A stretch of DNA of 64,000 bases from CALBPI01 sp038531945 (GCA_038531945.1 JBCBBH010000002.1:124001-188000), one strand, 5' to 3'; numbered from the stretch's first letter, positions 17,447-26,290 are shown. The notes: generated from the sequence alone by a model not told the origin. Translations and numbers: made by a program.

Positions 17447-18934
17447 ATGAGTACTCAAGACACAACTCCGGACACCGCGAAAGGCTGCCACGCCAAAAGC
17501 GAGTTACGTGATGCGGCAGCAAAGGCTGGCAACGGCGAGCTCATGGAAAAGTTCGCCAAGGACTATCCCATGGGGCCGCACGATCAACCACAAAGCATGT
17601 GCCCTGCATTTGGCTCGTTGCGAGTCGGTCTGCGCATGCGCCGAACGGCGACCATTCTGTCCGGCTCCGCATGCTGCGTTTATGGACTGACGTTCACTTC
17701 ACACTTTTACGGTGCGCGTCGCACTGTCGGTTACGTGCCGTTCAATTCCGAATCGCTGGTGACCGGCAAGTTATACGAAGACATTCGTGATGCCGTCCAT
17801 GAGATGGCCGATCCGGAACACTACGATGCGATCGTTGTTACGAATCTGTGTGTTCCGACCGCGTCGGGTGTGCCGCTGCAGATGTTGCCGGACGAAATCA
17901 ACGGGGTGCGGATCATCGGAATCGATGTTCCAGGCTTCGGCGTTCCGACGCATGCAGAGGCCAAGGACGTACTCGCAGGTGCCATGCTGAAGTACGCACG
18001 CTCCGAGGCTGAGCTGGGTCCGGTCGCCGCACCGCGCGAGCGTGGCGAAACTGATTTTCCAGCCATCGCGTTGCTGGGTGAAATGTTCCCGGCAGACCCG
18101 GTAACGATCGATCACCTGTTGCGTCCGATGCAGCTGGCGGCAGGGCCCGTTGTGCCGACGCGAGAATGGCGCGAGCTATACGAAGCCCTGGCGTGCCCGG
18201 CAGTGGCAGCCATTCATCCGTTTTACACAGCGTCCCTGCGAGAGTTCAACGCAGCCGGCAGACCATCGGTTGGTTCGGCGCCCGTCGGCGTCGATGGTAC
18301 CGCGCAGTGGATCGAGTCAATCGGTCAGACGATGGGTGTCGCGAAGACGCGAATTGCCCAGGCGAAAAATACCGCGGTCAAAGCCGTCGAAGAAGTGCTG
18401 GCGCAGGTTTCTGTGAAAGGTCGGATTACGCTTTCAGGTTATGAGGGCTCCGAACTCCTCGTCGCTCGACTGCTAACCGAGTGCGGCGCAGATGTTCGTT
18501 ACGTTGGAACGGCATGCCCGAAAACGCCGAGCTCGTCGGATGATTACGATTGGCTGACGTCGCGTGGTGTTCATGTCCAGTATCGCGCATCGCTGGAGCA
18601 GGATATCGCGGCGATGAACGAGTTTGATCCGGATCTTGCGGTTGGTACCACGCCGGTGGTGCAGGCGGCGAAAGAGCAATCGCGACCTGCGCTTTATTTC
18701 ACGAACCTCATTTCAGCCCGTCCATTGATGGGTGCGCCGGGGCCCGCAGCGCTGTCTGCCGTGGTCAATGCCGCCATCGCGCAGAAGCCACGCTTTGATG
18801 AGATGGAGGCTTTTTTCGAAGGCGTCGGCAAAGGTCATGCCGCAGGGATTTGGCAGGACGTGCCGGCGAAGCCTCCGGCACCCAAGCGTAAGCGCCCGGC
18901 ACCGAAAAAACTTGTCGCGGAGTCGGTGGTCTAA
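17447..18934 (+). CDS. bchY: Chlorophyllide reductase subunit BchY
   Basis: BchY is one of the two catalytic subunits of chlorophyllide a reductase, related to NifD/BchN. The ATG at 17447 is preferred to the in-frame GTG at 17438 just after bchX. The 495-residue protein has cysteine-containing segments CPAFGSLRVGLRM and SGSACCVYGL near the N terminus that would bind the Fe-S cluster, and a basic C-terminal tail (PAPKRKRPAPKK). Its stop overlaps the bchZ start (TAATG). Confidence 0.95.
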   Translation: MSTQDTTPDTAKGCHAKSELRDAAAKAGNGELMEKFAKDYPMGPHDQPQSMCPAFGSLRVGLRMRRTATILSGSACCVYGLTFTSHFYGARRTVGYVPFNSESLVTGKLYEDIRDAVHEMADPEHYDAIVVTNLCVPTASGVPLQMLPDEINGVRIIGIDVPGFGVPTHAEAKDVLAGAMLKYARSEAELGPVAAPRERGETDFPAIALLGEMFPADPVTIDHLLRPMQLAAGPVVPTREWRELYEALACPAVAAIHPFYTASLREFNAAGRPSVGSAPVGVDGTAQWIESIGQTMGVAKTRIAQAKNTAVKAVEEVLAQVSVKGRITLSGYEGSELLVARLLTECGADVRYVGTACPKTPSSSDDYDWLTSRGVHVQYRASLEQDIAAMNEFDPDLAVGTTPVVQAAKEQSRPALYFTNLISARPLMGAPGPAALSAVVNAAIAQKPRFDEMEAFFEGVGKGHAAGIWQDVPAKPPAPKRKRPAPKKLVAESVV

Positions 18935-20379
18935 TGTTAATTCTTGATCACGACCGCGCTGGCGGATACTGGGGCTCGGTGTATGTATTCACCGCAGTCA
19001 AGGGTTTACAAGTCATCATCGATGGCCCGGTAGGTTGCGAGAATTTGCCGGTGACATCGGTGTTGCATTACACCGATGGATTGCCACCGCACGAGCTGCC
19101 GATCGTGGTCACAGGACTCGGTGAGGAAGAGCTTGGACAGCACGGCACCGAAGGTGCGATGCGCCGCGCGCATGAAGTGCTCGATAGCGATCAGCCGAGT
19201 GTTGTTGTCACGGGTTCCATCGCCGAAATGATCGGTGGTGGTGTGACACCGGAAGGCACCGGTATCAAACGATTCCTGCCAAGAACGATCGATGAGGATC
19301 AATGGCAGAGCGCGGATCGCGCAATGTATTGGTTGTGGACGGAGTTTGGACCAAAGAAAGTTCGCGCTCCGCGCAAACGACCGGAAGGCGCCAAGCCGCG
19401 TGTCAACATCATCGGTCCGGCATATGGTCACTTCAACATGCCGTCGGATCTCGCCGAGATTCAGCGACTGGTCGAGGGCATCGGTGCGGAAATCAATTTG
19501 GTGTTCCCTCTTGGAACCCATTTGAAGGACATCGGCAAACTCTGTGATGCCGATGTGAACATTTGTATGTACCGCGAGTTTGGCCGCTTGTTGTGCGAGA
19601 ACCTCGAACGGCCCTACCTGCAAGCACCGATTGGTTTACACAGTACGACGGCGTTTCTCCGCGAGCTTGGCGAATTGCTGGATCTCGATCCGGAGCCGTT
19701 TATTGAGCGTGAGAAGCACACAACAATCAAACCGTTGTGGGACCTGTGGCGTTCAGTGACTCAAGACTTTTTTGCGACGGCCAGTTTTGGTGTCGTCGCG
19801 AATGAGACCTATGTCCGCGGCCTGAAGAAATTCCTGTCTGACGATCTCGGTCTGCCGTGCAATTTTGCGGTCTCACGATGTGCCGGTTCGAAGACGGATA
19901 ACGTCGAGATTCGACGGATGATCCACGAGCAAGGGCCGCTGGTGGTGTTCGGTAGCTACAACGAGCGTATGTATATTGCGGAAGCAGGCAATCGCGCGCA
20001 GTACATTCCAGCGTCTTTCCCTGGGGCCGTGATACGGCGCCATACCGGCACACCGTTCATGGGTTACAGCGGTGCGACTTACGTCGTACAGGAAGTGTGT
20101 AACGCGCTGTTTGATGCGCTGTTCAATATTCTGCCGCTGGGCACACAACTCGATCAGGTCAGCGAAACGCCGGCGCGTATGTCGGGAGTGCCTTGGAGCG
20201 ATGCTGCCAAGCATGCGTTCGATGCGCACGTTGCGGAGCAGCCGATTCTTGTGCGCATTTCCGCAGCCAAACAACTACGCGATGCGATCGACGCGGATGC
20301 GCGACGTCGCGATCTTGAAGAAATTACAGAAGAGCAAGTCCATCACGTGCTGACGCATGCACGTCATGTTGCCGCATAA
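18934..20379 (+). CDS. bchZ: Chlorophyllide reductase subunit BchZ
   Basis: BchZ is the second catalytic subunit of chlorophyllide a reductase, related to NifK/BchB. The 481-residue protein begins MLILDHDRAGGYWGSVY and has the cluster-ligand segment DGPVGCENLPV near residue 31. The C-terminal small domain (AAKHAFDAHVAEQPILVRISAAK, split here) resembles that of BchB. It is the last bch gene before pufQ; the gap is 17 bp. Confidence 0.95.
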   Translation: MLILDHDRAGGYWGSVYVFTAVKGLQVIIDGPVGCENLPVTSVLHYTDGLPPHELPIVVTGLGEEELGQHGTEGAMRRAHEVLDSDQPSVVVTGSIAEMIGGGVTPEGTGIKRFLPRTIDEDQWQSADRAMYWLWTEFGPKKVRAPRKRPEGAKPRVNIIGPAYGHFNMPSDLAEIQRLVEGIGAEINLVFPLGTHLKDIGKLCDADVNICMYREFGRLLCENLERPYLQAPIGLHSTTAFLRELGELLDLDPEPFIEREKHTTIKPLWDLWRSVTQDFFATASFGVVANETYVRGLKKFLSDDLGLPCNFAVSRCAGSKTDNVEIRRMIHEQGPLVVFGSYNERMYIAEAGNRAQYIPASFPGAVIRRHTGTPFMGYSGATYVVQEVCNALFDALFNILPLGTQLDQVSETPARMSGVPWSDAAKHAFDAHVAEQPILVRISAAKQLRDAIDADARRRDLEEITEEQVHHVLTHARHVAA

Positions 20380-20396
20380 GCGGTCCGGAGCAAGCT

Positions 20397-20621
20397 ATGA
20401 ACGCAGCAACCAATCAGTCGAAACGCAACCCAGCCAGTCAGACGCATTTCCGTCTTCTCGCGGGTGTTTGTTTTGTCGCCATGTTCCCGGTCGCACTGGC
20501 CGCGCGAGCGTCCAACTGGCGCTGGCAGCCATGGCCACCAGGTAGACAGGGCTATCGCTCGGCGTTTCGCGAAGCGAAGAACGCAGCGAAAACCGCTGCC
20601 GCGATCGCGCTGTCTGCTTAA
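20397..20621 (+). CDS. pufQ: PufQ-like protein
   Basis: PufQ is a small membrane protein between bchZ and pufB that influences bacteriochlorophyll flux into the antenna; its exact function is unsettled. This 74-residue product has one hydrophobic segment (about 18-36, FRLLAGVCFVAMFPVALAA) followed by a basic Trp/Pro-rich stretch, and a C terminus FREAKNAAKTAAAIALSA reminiscent of other PufQ tails. GGAG lies 6 bp before the ATG. Sequence similarity is loose, so the call depends on position and architecture. Confidence 0.72.
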   Translation: MNAATNQSKRNPASQTHFRLLAGVCFVAMFPVALAARASNWRWQPWPPGRQGYRSAFREAKNAAKTAAAIALSA

Positions 20622-20666
20622 ACCAGGTTTGGTGATCGACCATACGGTCGGTGACCGAAATCCCCG

Positions 20667-20685
20667 CCGCACGGGATTGGTGCGG
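20667..20685 (+). promoter_or_regulatory. Hairpin upstream of pufB
   Basis: CCGCAC (20667-20672) and GTGCGG (20680-20685) form a 6-bp stem with a 7-nt loop in the 101-bp leader between pufQ and pufB. In Rhodobacter, hairpins in the puf leader and intercistronic regions protect pufBA mRNA. The same role here is inferred. No terminator T-run follows. Confidence 0.4.
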
Positions 20686-20722
20686 TAACGGCCATCTGGC
20701 CAACGTCAAAAGGAAAACCACT

Positions 20723-20935
20723 ATGGCTGATAACGGAGGCTCGATGTCGGGTCTTACCGCCAACGGAGCCAAGGAGTACCACAAGCTATTCATGGGGAGC
20801 ACCATTCTCTATGTCATCGTAGCTGTTGTTGCTCACGTCTTGGTTTGGAGCTGGCGCCCATGGTTCCCGTCTGTAGAGGGCTACCAATCCGCGCTTGATA
20901 CGGTGGCTACGGCCGCTAGAACACTGCTTGGATAG
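20723..20935 (+). CDS. pufB: Light-harvesting 1 beta polypeptide
   Basis: PufB is the beta subunit of the LH1 antenna ring around the reaction centre. The 70-residue protein has a polar N terminus, one membrane helix, and His38 in VVAHVLVWSWRPW, the bacteriochlorophyll ligand with the conserved W-x-W-R-P-W tail. His20 in KEYHKLFM is the other conserved His. An AAGGAAA site precedes the ATG at 20723. The N-terminal extension is slightly longer than in many LH1 betas. Confidence 0.96.
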   Translation: MADNGGSMSGLTANGAKEYHKLFMGSTILYVIVAVVAHVLVWSWRPWFPSVEGYQSALDTVATAARTLLG

Positions 20936-20947
20936 GAGAGCGAAACT

Positions 20948-21157
20948 ATGTGGCGTATATGGCTAATATTCGACCCTCGCCGGTCGTTAATCGCGTTGGT
21001 CGCCTTCCTGGCGGTCCTGGCTTTTTCAATCCACTTCATTGTTCTGTCCACCGACAGATTCAATTGGATCGAAGGCCCGAGCGCTTCAGTCACCGAGATC
21101 GATCTGACGCAGGCCGTTGCCCAAAAGCAACCGGCTGCGCTGGACGTGCTCAGCTGA
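20948..21157 (+). CDS. pufA: Light-harvesting 1 alpha polypeptide
   Basis: PufA is the alpha subunit of LH1. The 69-residue protein starts MWRIWLIFDPRRS, the standard LH1-alpha opening, and has His29 in FSIHFIVLST as the bacteriochlorophyll ligand. GGAGAG sits just before the start. It lies 12 bp after pufB, as expected for the alpha-beta pair made in equal amounts. Confidence 0.96.
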   Translation: MWRIWLIFDPRRSLIALVAFLAVLAFSIHFIVLSTDRFNWIEGPSASVTEIDLTQAVAQKQPAALDVLS

Positions 21158-21167
21158 GGCAGGCGCT

Positions 21168-21238
21168 AACAGTCTGGCTGTCCTTCGGCGAACGTCGAAG
21201 ACAGTCATTGAGGGATAGTCGGACTGTTTTTCTTTTTG
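21168..21238 (+). promoter_or_regulatory. pufA-pufL intercistronic hairpins
   Basis: Two nested pairings are visible between pufA and pufL. CTGTC-TTCG (21178-21187, one bulged C) pairs with CGAAGACAG (21196-21204). AACAGTC (21168-21174) can pair with GACTGTT (21222-21228), which runs into a T-rich stretch to about 21236. In purple bacteria, hairpins here act as decay barriers or partial terminators, so that antenna mRNA exceeds reaction-centre mRNA. The structure is seen; the function is inferred from that precedent. Confidence 0.65.
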
Positions 21239-21316
21239 ACGTGAATTTGGACGAGTAAACGAGCCGAGGGCGGGATTTCGGTTCCATTGCAGGGGAATCC
21301 CGCGGAGGAAAATACA

Positions 21317-22141
21317 ATGTCGATGTTGAGTTTCGAGAAAAAATATCGAATCAAGGGGGGGACGCTACTCGGCGGGGATCTTTTTGATTTCTGGGTAGGG
21401 CCATTTTACGTCGGCTTCTTCGGTGTCGTGGGTGCGTTCTTTACGTTCCTCGGTATCGCGATGGTCCTTTACGGCGCCGCGTTAGGGGGCACCTGGAATA
21501 TCTGGCAGATCAATATTGCTCCGCCTGATCTGAGCTACGAATTGTCACTTGCACCTTTGCAGGAAGGCGGGCTCTGGCAACTGATCACCGTGTGTGCGAT
21601 CGGGTCGTTTGGCTCATGGGCTTTGCGAGAAGTTGAGATCTGTCGCAAGCTCGGTATCGGCTATCACGTGCCGTTTGCGTTCGCGACGGCGATCTTCGCC
21701 TACGTGACGCTGGTAGTGATCCGACCCATTCTGATGGGCGCATGGGGGCATGGATTTCCGTACGGCATCATGAGCCATCTGGACTGGGTGTCGAACACCG
21801 GCTACCAATACCTGCACTTTCACTACAACCCGGCGCATATGCTGGCTGTGACGTTCTTCTTCACAACCACGCTCGCCCTTGGGTTGCATGGCGCGGCGAT
21901 CTTGTCGGCGACCAATCCGAAGAAGGGCGATCGAGTGGCTACGGCCGAACACGAGAACTCGTTCTTCCGCGACTCGATCGGCTATTCGATCGGCTCGTTG
22001 GGCATTCACCGTTTCGGTTTGTTCCTCGCGTTGAACGCGGGTTTCTGGAGCGCTGTCTGCATCGTGATTAGTGGACCATTCTGGACACGGGGCTGGCCCG
22101 AATGGTGGAACTGGTGGCTCGCGCTGCCAATCTGGGGTTAA
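21317..22141 (+). CDS. pufL: Photosynthetic reaction centre subunit L
   Basis: PufL binds half the special pair and other cofactors. ATG 21317 is chosen for the GGAGGAAA site at 21304-21311; ten upstream in-frame codons have no support. The 274-residue protein has five membrane helices. Using Rhodobacter numbering (no initiator Met), His153, His173 (NPAHML) and His190 (LHGAAI) are present as pigment and iron ligands. At the QB site Glu212 is present but position 213 is Asn (HENSFFRD), not Asp as in Rhodobacter. Confidence 0.98.
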   Translation: MSMLSFEKKYRIKGGTLLGGDLFDFWVGPFYVGFFGVVGAFFTFLGIAMVLYGAALGGTWNIWQINIAPPDLSYELSLAPLQEGGLWQLITVCAIGSFGSWALREVEICRKLGIGYHVPFAFATAIFAYVTLVVIRPILMGAWGHGFPYGIMSHLDWVSNTGYQYLHFHYNPAHMLAVTFFFTTTLALGLHGAAILSATNPKKGDRVATAEHENSFFRDSIGYSIGSLGIHRFGLFLALNAGFWSAVCIVISGPFWTRGWPEWWNWWLALPIWG

Positions 22142-22154
22142 GGAGTCATAGCTG

Positions 22155-23123
22155 ATGGCTGAATATCAAAACATTTTTACCCGGGTACAGGTTCACCCGG
22201 ATGCGCCCGAAGAAGGCGTCCCAATCGATGACTCCGTATGGCCGCGAACCAAAGGTTTGTTTAACTACTGGTTCGGCAAGATCGGGGATGCTCAGGTGGG
22301 CCCGTTCTACCTTGGAAGCCTGGGCTTTATTTCGATTCTGTGCGGCTTCATCGCATTTGAAATCATTGGCTTCAACATGTTGGCTTCGGTCAACTGGGAT
22401 CCGATCGAGTTTATAAGGCAGCTGCCATGGTTGGCACTCGAGCCACCCAAGGCCGAGTATGGCTTGAGCTTTCCACCGTTGAATGAAGGTGGCTGGTGGT
22501 TGCTGGCAGGCTTGTTCCTGACGATGTCCATCATTCTCTGGTGGGTTCGGATGTATCGACGCGCACGCGCGTTGAAAATGGGAACGCACGTCGCCTGGGC
22601 TTTCGCCTCGGCTATCTGGCTCTATCTGGTACTGGGCTTTATTCGTCCGCTGGCTCTCGGCTCCTGGGCGGAAGCCGTGCCATTCGGCATCTTCCCTCAC
22701 CTCGATTGGACGGCTGCATTCTCGATCCGCTACGGCAACTTGTTCTACAACCCGTTCCATATGTTGTCTATCTTCTTTCTGTATGGGTCTACCTTGTTGT
22801 TCGCGATGCACGGTGCCACCATTTTGGCGACCGACCGATACGGCGCTCACCGCGAGATCGAACAGATCGTCGATCGTGGCACGGCGTCTGAACGTGGCGC
22901 GTTGTTCTGGCGATGGACCATGGGCTTCAACGCCAGCATGGAATCGATTCACCGCTGGGCCTGGTGGTTTGCGGTACTCACAACGCTGACGGGTGGTATC
23001 GGCATATTGTTGACCGGCACGGTCGTCGACAATTGGTACGTCTGGGGCATCGAGCACGGTCTTGCACCGTCTTACGAGGTGCCTTGGGAGCCGGTGAGCG
23101 ACCCGGCTATGGGAGGTAACTAG
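22155..23123 (+). CDS. pufM: Photosynthetic reaction centre subunit M
   Basis: PufM pairs with PufL to form the core. The 322-residue protein has five membrane helices and the ligand segments NPFHMLSIFF (special-pair His) and FAMHGATI (iron His). The segment FGKIGDAQVGP carries Asp44 (Rhodobacter numbering), where Rhodobacter has Asn; this pairs with Asn at L213. The start follows pufL by 13 bp with AAGGAG at 22140-22145. Confidence 0.98.
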   Translation: MAEYQNIFTRVQVHPDAPEEGVPIDDSVWPRTKGLFNYWFGKIGDAQVGPFYLGSLGFISILCGFIAFEIIGFNMLASVNWDPIEFIRQLPWLALEPPKAEYGLSFPPLNEGGWWLLAGLFLTMSIILWWVRMYRRARALKMGTHVAWAFASAIWLYLVLGFIRPLALGSWAEAVPFGIFPHLDWTAAFSIRYGNLFYNPFHMLSIFFLYGSTLLFAMHGATILATDRYGAHREIEQIVDRGTASERGALFWRWTMGFNASMESIHRWAWWFAVLTTLTGGIGILLTGTVVDNWYVWGIEHGLAPSYEVPWEPVSDPAMGGN

Positions 23124-23124
23124 G

Positions 23125-24135
23125 ATGACTGCCTTAAGAAATGCAGCGACGATTCTGCTGCTGTCAGTTGCACTCAGCGGTTGTTGGGAACGTCCGCCGA
23201 TTGAAGCGGAGCAAAACGGTTTCCGCGGTACGGCGATGGCTACGATCACCAACCCGCGATTGCCGCAAACCAGTCTGGAGGTGCCTGAACCTTTACCTGC
23301 TGCTCCGCAGGCCGGGCCACGCGCGGGAGACATTTATCAAAACGTGCAGGTATTGGGTGATTTGAGTATCGCCGAGTTCACGCGGACGATGACTGCCATC
23401 ACGCAATGGGTGGCGCCCGAGCAAGGCTGTAATTACTGCCACTATCCAGAGAATCTGGCGGACGACGGCAAATACACCAAAGTCGTGTCTCGTCGGATGT
23501 TCCAAATGACGCAGCACGTCAATCAAAACTGGAATGACCATGTTGGCGGTGCTGGCGTCACCTGTTACACCTGCCATCGTGGCAAAAACGTTCCGGAGTA
23601 CATCTGGTTCGCGCAGGAGAACCCGGACGACACCGGCAAGCCGTATGCAGGCTGGCGTAACGGGCAGAATCTCGCGTCGGAAGAAGCGGTCTACAGCTCT
23701 CTGCCGAGTGACTTCTCTAGCCGGTTTTTGATGGGGAATGGTTACGACGACATTCGTGTCGTGAACACATCGCCGAGTGCGGCGGGTGAGCAAGGTACGA
23801 TCCAGAACACCGAGTGGACCTATGCGTTGATGATGCATATGTCAGATTCACTCGGCGTGAATTGCACGTTCTGTCACAACTCGCGCGGCTTTGCATCGTG
23901 GGCGGACTCACCGCCGCAGCGCGTTACGGCGTGGTACGGGATTCGCATGGTGGCTGGTCTGAACACCGAGTATCTGGATCCGTTGCAGCCGGTATACCCC
24001 GACAATCGCCTTGGCGATCTGGGCGATGCGCCGAAAGCGTATTGCTCAACCTGTCATCAGGGACAAAATAAACCGCTGGGCGGCGCCAATATGGTGAACG
24101 ACTATTTGCCTGGAATGGCTGGCAAGGACTATTAA
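23125..24135 (+). CDS. pufC: Reaction-centre tetraheme cytochrome c subunit
   Basis: PufC donates electrons to the photo-oxidised special pair from the periplasmic side. The 336-residue protein has four CXXCH heme sites: CNYCH (102-106), CYTCH (147-151), CTFCH (247-251) and CSTCH (307-311). The N terminus is a lipoprotein signal with lipobox LSGC (Cys20), so it is likely anchored by lipid. It follows pufM by 1 bp and is the last gene of the superoperon. Confidence 0.97.
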   Translation: MTALRNAATILLLSVALSGCWERPPIEAEQNGFRGTAMATITNPRLPQTSLEVPEPLPAAPQAGPRAGDIYQNVQVLGDLSIAEFTRTMTAITQWVAPEQGCNYCHYPENLADDGKYTKVVSRRMFQMTQHVNQNWNDHVGGAGVTCYTCHRGKNVPEYIWFAQENPDDTGKPYAGWRNGQNLASEEAVYSSLPSDFSSRFLMGNGYDDIRVVNTSPSAAGEQGTIQNTEWTYALMMHMSDSLGVNCTFCHNSRGFASWADSPPQRVTAWYGIRMVAGLNTEYLDPLQPVYPDNRLGDLGDAPKAYCSTCHQGQNKPLGGANMVNDYLPGMAGKDY

Positions 24136-24211
24136 GTCCTTGCCGACTCCAGCACTCGAATAATAAGAAAAACAGCGCGGGTCTACCCGCGAGCAACTCC
24201 CTCCATTAGGT

Positions 24212-24249
24212 TGCGCCGTGTCGTCCCACGCGGCGCATTCTTTTTTTTG
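24212..24249 (+). terminator. Intrinsic terminator ending the puf superoperon
   Basis: TGCGCCG (24212-24218) pairs with CGGCGCA (24231-24237), with partial pairing inside, followed by TTC and eight Ts. It lies 77 bp after pufC, before the convergent hisI. It marks the right edge of the photosynthesis cluster. Confidence 0.85.
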
Positions 24250-24254
24250 GATCC

Positions 24255-24749
24255 TTAAAGAATTGTCGGGTTGGGTGCGTCGCCATAGACCTCGACCGGG
24301 TCAAAGACTTTTTCTGTTTCTGTGAAAGTGAGCTGTACCTGTCCGTCACCGGAAGATTGCTGCGCAAACGCTTCGCCGACGGGCACGCTGCGATAGAAAC
24401 AGGAGCGGTAGCCCACGTGGCATGATGCGCCGCCTTGCACATCGACGCGGAGCCAGACGCAGTCCTGATCATCATCGATGAGCAGGTCTTTGACGATCTG
24501 CGTCAATCCGCTGGTCGCGCCTTTGTGCCAAAGCACCTTTCGCGAGCGGGAGTAGTAGTGCGCCTCACCCGTCGTTATCGTTTTTCGCAACGCTTCGTCG
24601 TTCATGTAGCCCTGCATCAAAACCTCACCACTCGTGAAGTCCGTCGTCACGACCGGAATCAAACCGTCGCCGTCAAATTTCGGTGCCAGTTCATGGCCTT
24701 CCTCAACCTGTTCGATGGACCGTCGAGATTCGAATTTGGGTGCTTGCAT
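24255..24749 (-). CDS. hisI: Phosphoribosyl-AMP cyclohydrolase HisI
   Basis: HisI opens the purine ring of phosphoribosyl-AMP in histidine synthesis. The ATG at 24749 (MQAPKFESRR) is preferred; the upstream open frame is low-complexity and would overlap the cysS start. The 164-residue protein has the Asp and Cys metal sites in IDDDQDCVWLRVDVQGG and SCHVGYRSCFYR, and the WHKGATSG motif. It has no fused HisE domain. It stands alone here, convergent with puf. Confidence 0.92.
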   Translation of the reverse strand: MQAPKFESRRSIEQVEEGHELAPKFDGDGLIPVVTTDFTSGEVLMQGYMNDEALRKTITTGEAHYYSRSRKVLWHKGATSGLTQIVKDLLIDDDQDCVWLRVDVQGGASCHVGYRSCFYRSVPVGEAFAQQSSGDGQVQLTFTETEKVFDPVEVYGDAPNPTIL

Positions 24750-24831
24750 GAGCCTTTTCTCGCAAGATTGCAGCGCGGATGCGGGAGTATAGCGATATTC
24801 CCGGGGACTGAGAAACACCGCGACTATTGCG

Positions 24832-24840
24832 TGGTATAGT
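24832..24840 (+). promoter_or_regulatory. Probable extended -10 promoter for cysS
   Basis: TGGTATAGT (TG at 24832-24833, TATAGT at 24835-24840) is a good extended -10 element 46 bp before the cysS ATG. No good -35 is seen at the usual distance. It lies in the hisI/cysS divergent region. Confidence 0.4.
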
Positions 24841-24886
24841 CCGACGAATCGCGTCAGACCGGCGCCCGAACCTAACCTGAATAACG

Positions 24887-26290
24887 ATGAATTTGCAGCT
24901 TTTCGACACCGGCAGCGGGCAGAAGCGACCCTTCGAGCCACTGGTTCCCGGGCGGGTGACTATGTATGTCTGTGGACCGACGGTCTACAACTATGCGCAT
25001 ATCGGTAATGCACGGCCGCCTGTCGTGTTTGATGTTCTCGCGCGGCTCTTGAGGACGCGCTACGACGTGACCTATGTGCGCAACATCACGGACGTCGACG
25101 ACAAAATCAACCGCGCAGCCAAGGAGCAGTGCTGCGACATCAGCGTAATCTCGTCGCGTTACCGAGATGCGTACAACGAGGACATGGCGGCGCTCGGGGT
25201 TTTACCGCCCGATATTGAGCCGCACGCCACCGATCACATCGGGCCGATGTGCGACATGATCTCCGACTTGATCGAAAATGGTCATGCGTACGCTGCTGAA
25301 GGGCACGTCCTTTTCGATGTCGCCTCTTTTGACGATTACGGCGCGCTGTCGGGGCGGGACCTTCGTCAGATGATTGCGGGCGCTCGGGTGGAGGTTGCAC
25401 CTTACAAAAAGAACCCGCAGGACTTTGTGCTGTGGAAACCAGCCGCAGATGACGAGCCCGGTTGGGAAAGCCCGTGGGGTCGCGGACGGCCTGGTTGGCA
25501 TCTCGAATGCTCTGCGATGATTCGAAAGCACCTGGGCGAGCAAATTGATATTCACGGCGGTGGGCAAGACCTCGTGTTCCCACATCATGAGAACGAGCGC
25601 GCGCAGAGCATGTGCGCGCATGGTGGACGCACATTTGTGAACTTCTGGCTTCACAATGGTTTTCTCAGTATGAACGCCACAAAGATGTCCAAGTCGCTCG
25701 GCAACGTGCTCTTGGTGAGAGATCTCGTCCAGTCAACGCCAGGCGAAGCCGTTCGCTTGGCGTTGCTATCCGCGCACTATCGTCAACCTTTGGATTGGAC
25801 TGACGACACGCTTGTCGAAGCCAGTCGTAAGCTGGATCGTTTGTATGGTGCCCTTGGCAAGGCGGATCAGGCGCTCGGCGAAGCGGTCGATGCGGCGGAC
25901 CAGATACCCGGTCCGGTTCTCGACGCTTTATGTGACGATCTAAACACACCGAAGGCGTTGGCGGCGTTGTTTGAAATAGCTCGGGAGTTAAACCGAACTG
26001 ACGATGCCGACAAGCAAAGAGTTTTGGCAGCTGATCTGCGTGCTGGCGGCAACTTGATTGGTCTGTTGGCCCAATCCTCGTCGGAGTGGTTTGCCGCGAA
26101 CCAGGCCGGTGACGATGCTAAGGCGATAGAGGCCCTGATCGCTGAGCGGGCCGCGGCAAAAGCCGCGAAGGACTTTGCGACCGCTGATCGAATTCGAGAT
26201 GATCTCGCGGCAAACGGAATTCGGATCAGCGATGGACCTGATGGCACGACGTGGCAACGCACGGCTGTCGCAAAAGGCGCGGCTTCATGA
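24887..26290 (+). CDS. cysS: Cysteinyl-tRNA synthetase
   Basis: Charges tRNA-Cys. The 467-residue class-I synthetase has the HIGH-type motif HIGN at 38-41, Cys29 in the zinc-binding segment YVCGPTVYN, the second zinc segment around WHLECSAM, and KMSKS at 266-270. It overlaps sufE by 4 bp (ATGA), starting a four-gene run. Confidence 0.97.
   Translation: MNLQLFDTGSGQKRPFEPLVPGRVTMYVCGPTVYNYAHIGNARPPVVFDVLARLLRTRYDVTYVRNITDVDDKINRAAKEQCCDISVISSRYRDAYNEDMAALGVLPPDIEPHATDHIGPMCDMISDLIENGHAYAAEGHVLFDVASFDDYGALSGRDLRQMIAGARVEVAPYKKNPQDFVLWKPAADDEPGWESPWGRGRPGWHLECSAMIRKHLGEQIDIHGGGQDLVFPHHENERAQSMCAHGGRTFVNFWLHNGFLSMNATKMSKSLGNVLLVRDLVQSTPGEAVRLALLSAHYRQPLDWTDDTLVEASRKLDRLYGALGKADQALGEAVDAADQIPGPVLDALCDDLNTPKALAALFEIARELNRTDDADKQRVLAADLRAGGNLIGLLAQSSSEWFAANQAGDDAKAIEALIAERAAAKAAKDFATADRIRDDLAANGIRISDGPDGTTWQRTAVAKGAAS

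Noticed and set aside
22146..23333. 395-codon minus-strand open frame
   Set aside because: It is antisense to pufM and pufC; no family pattern is seen.
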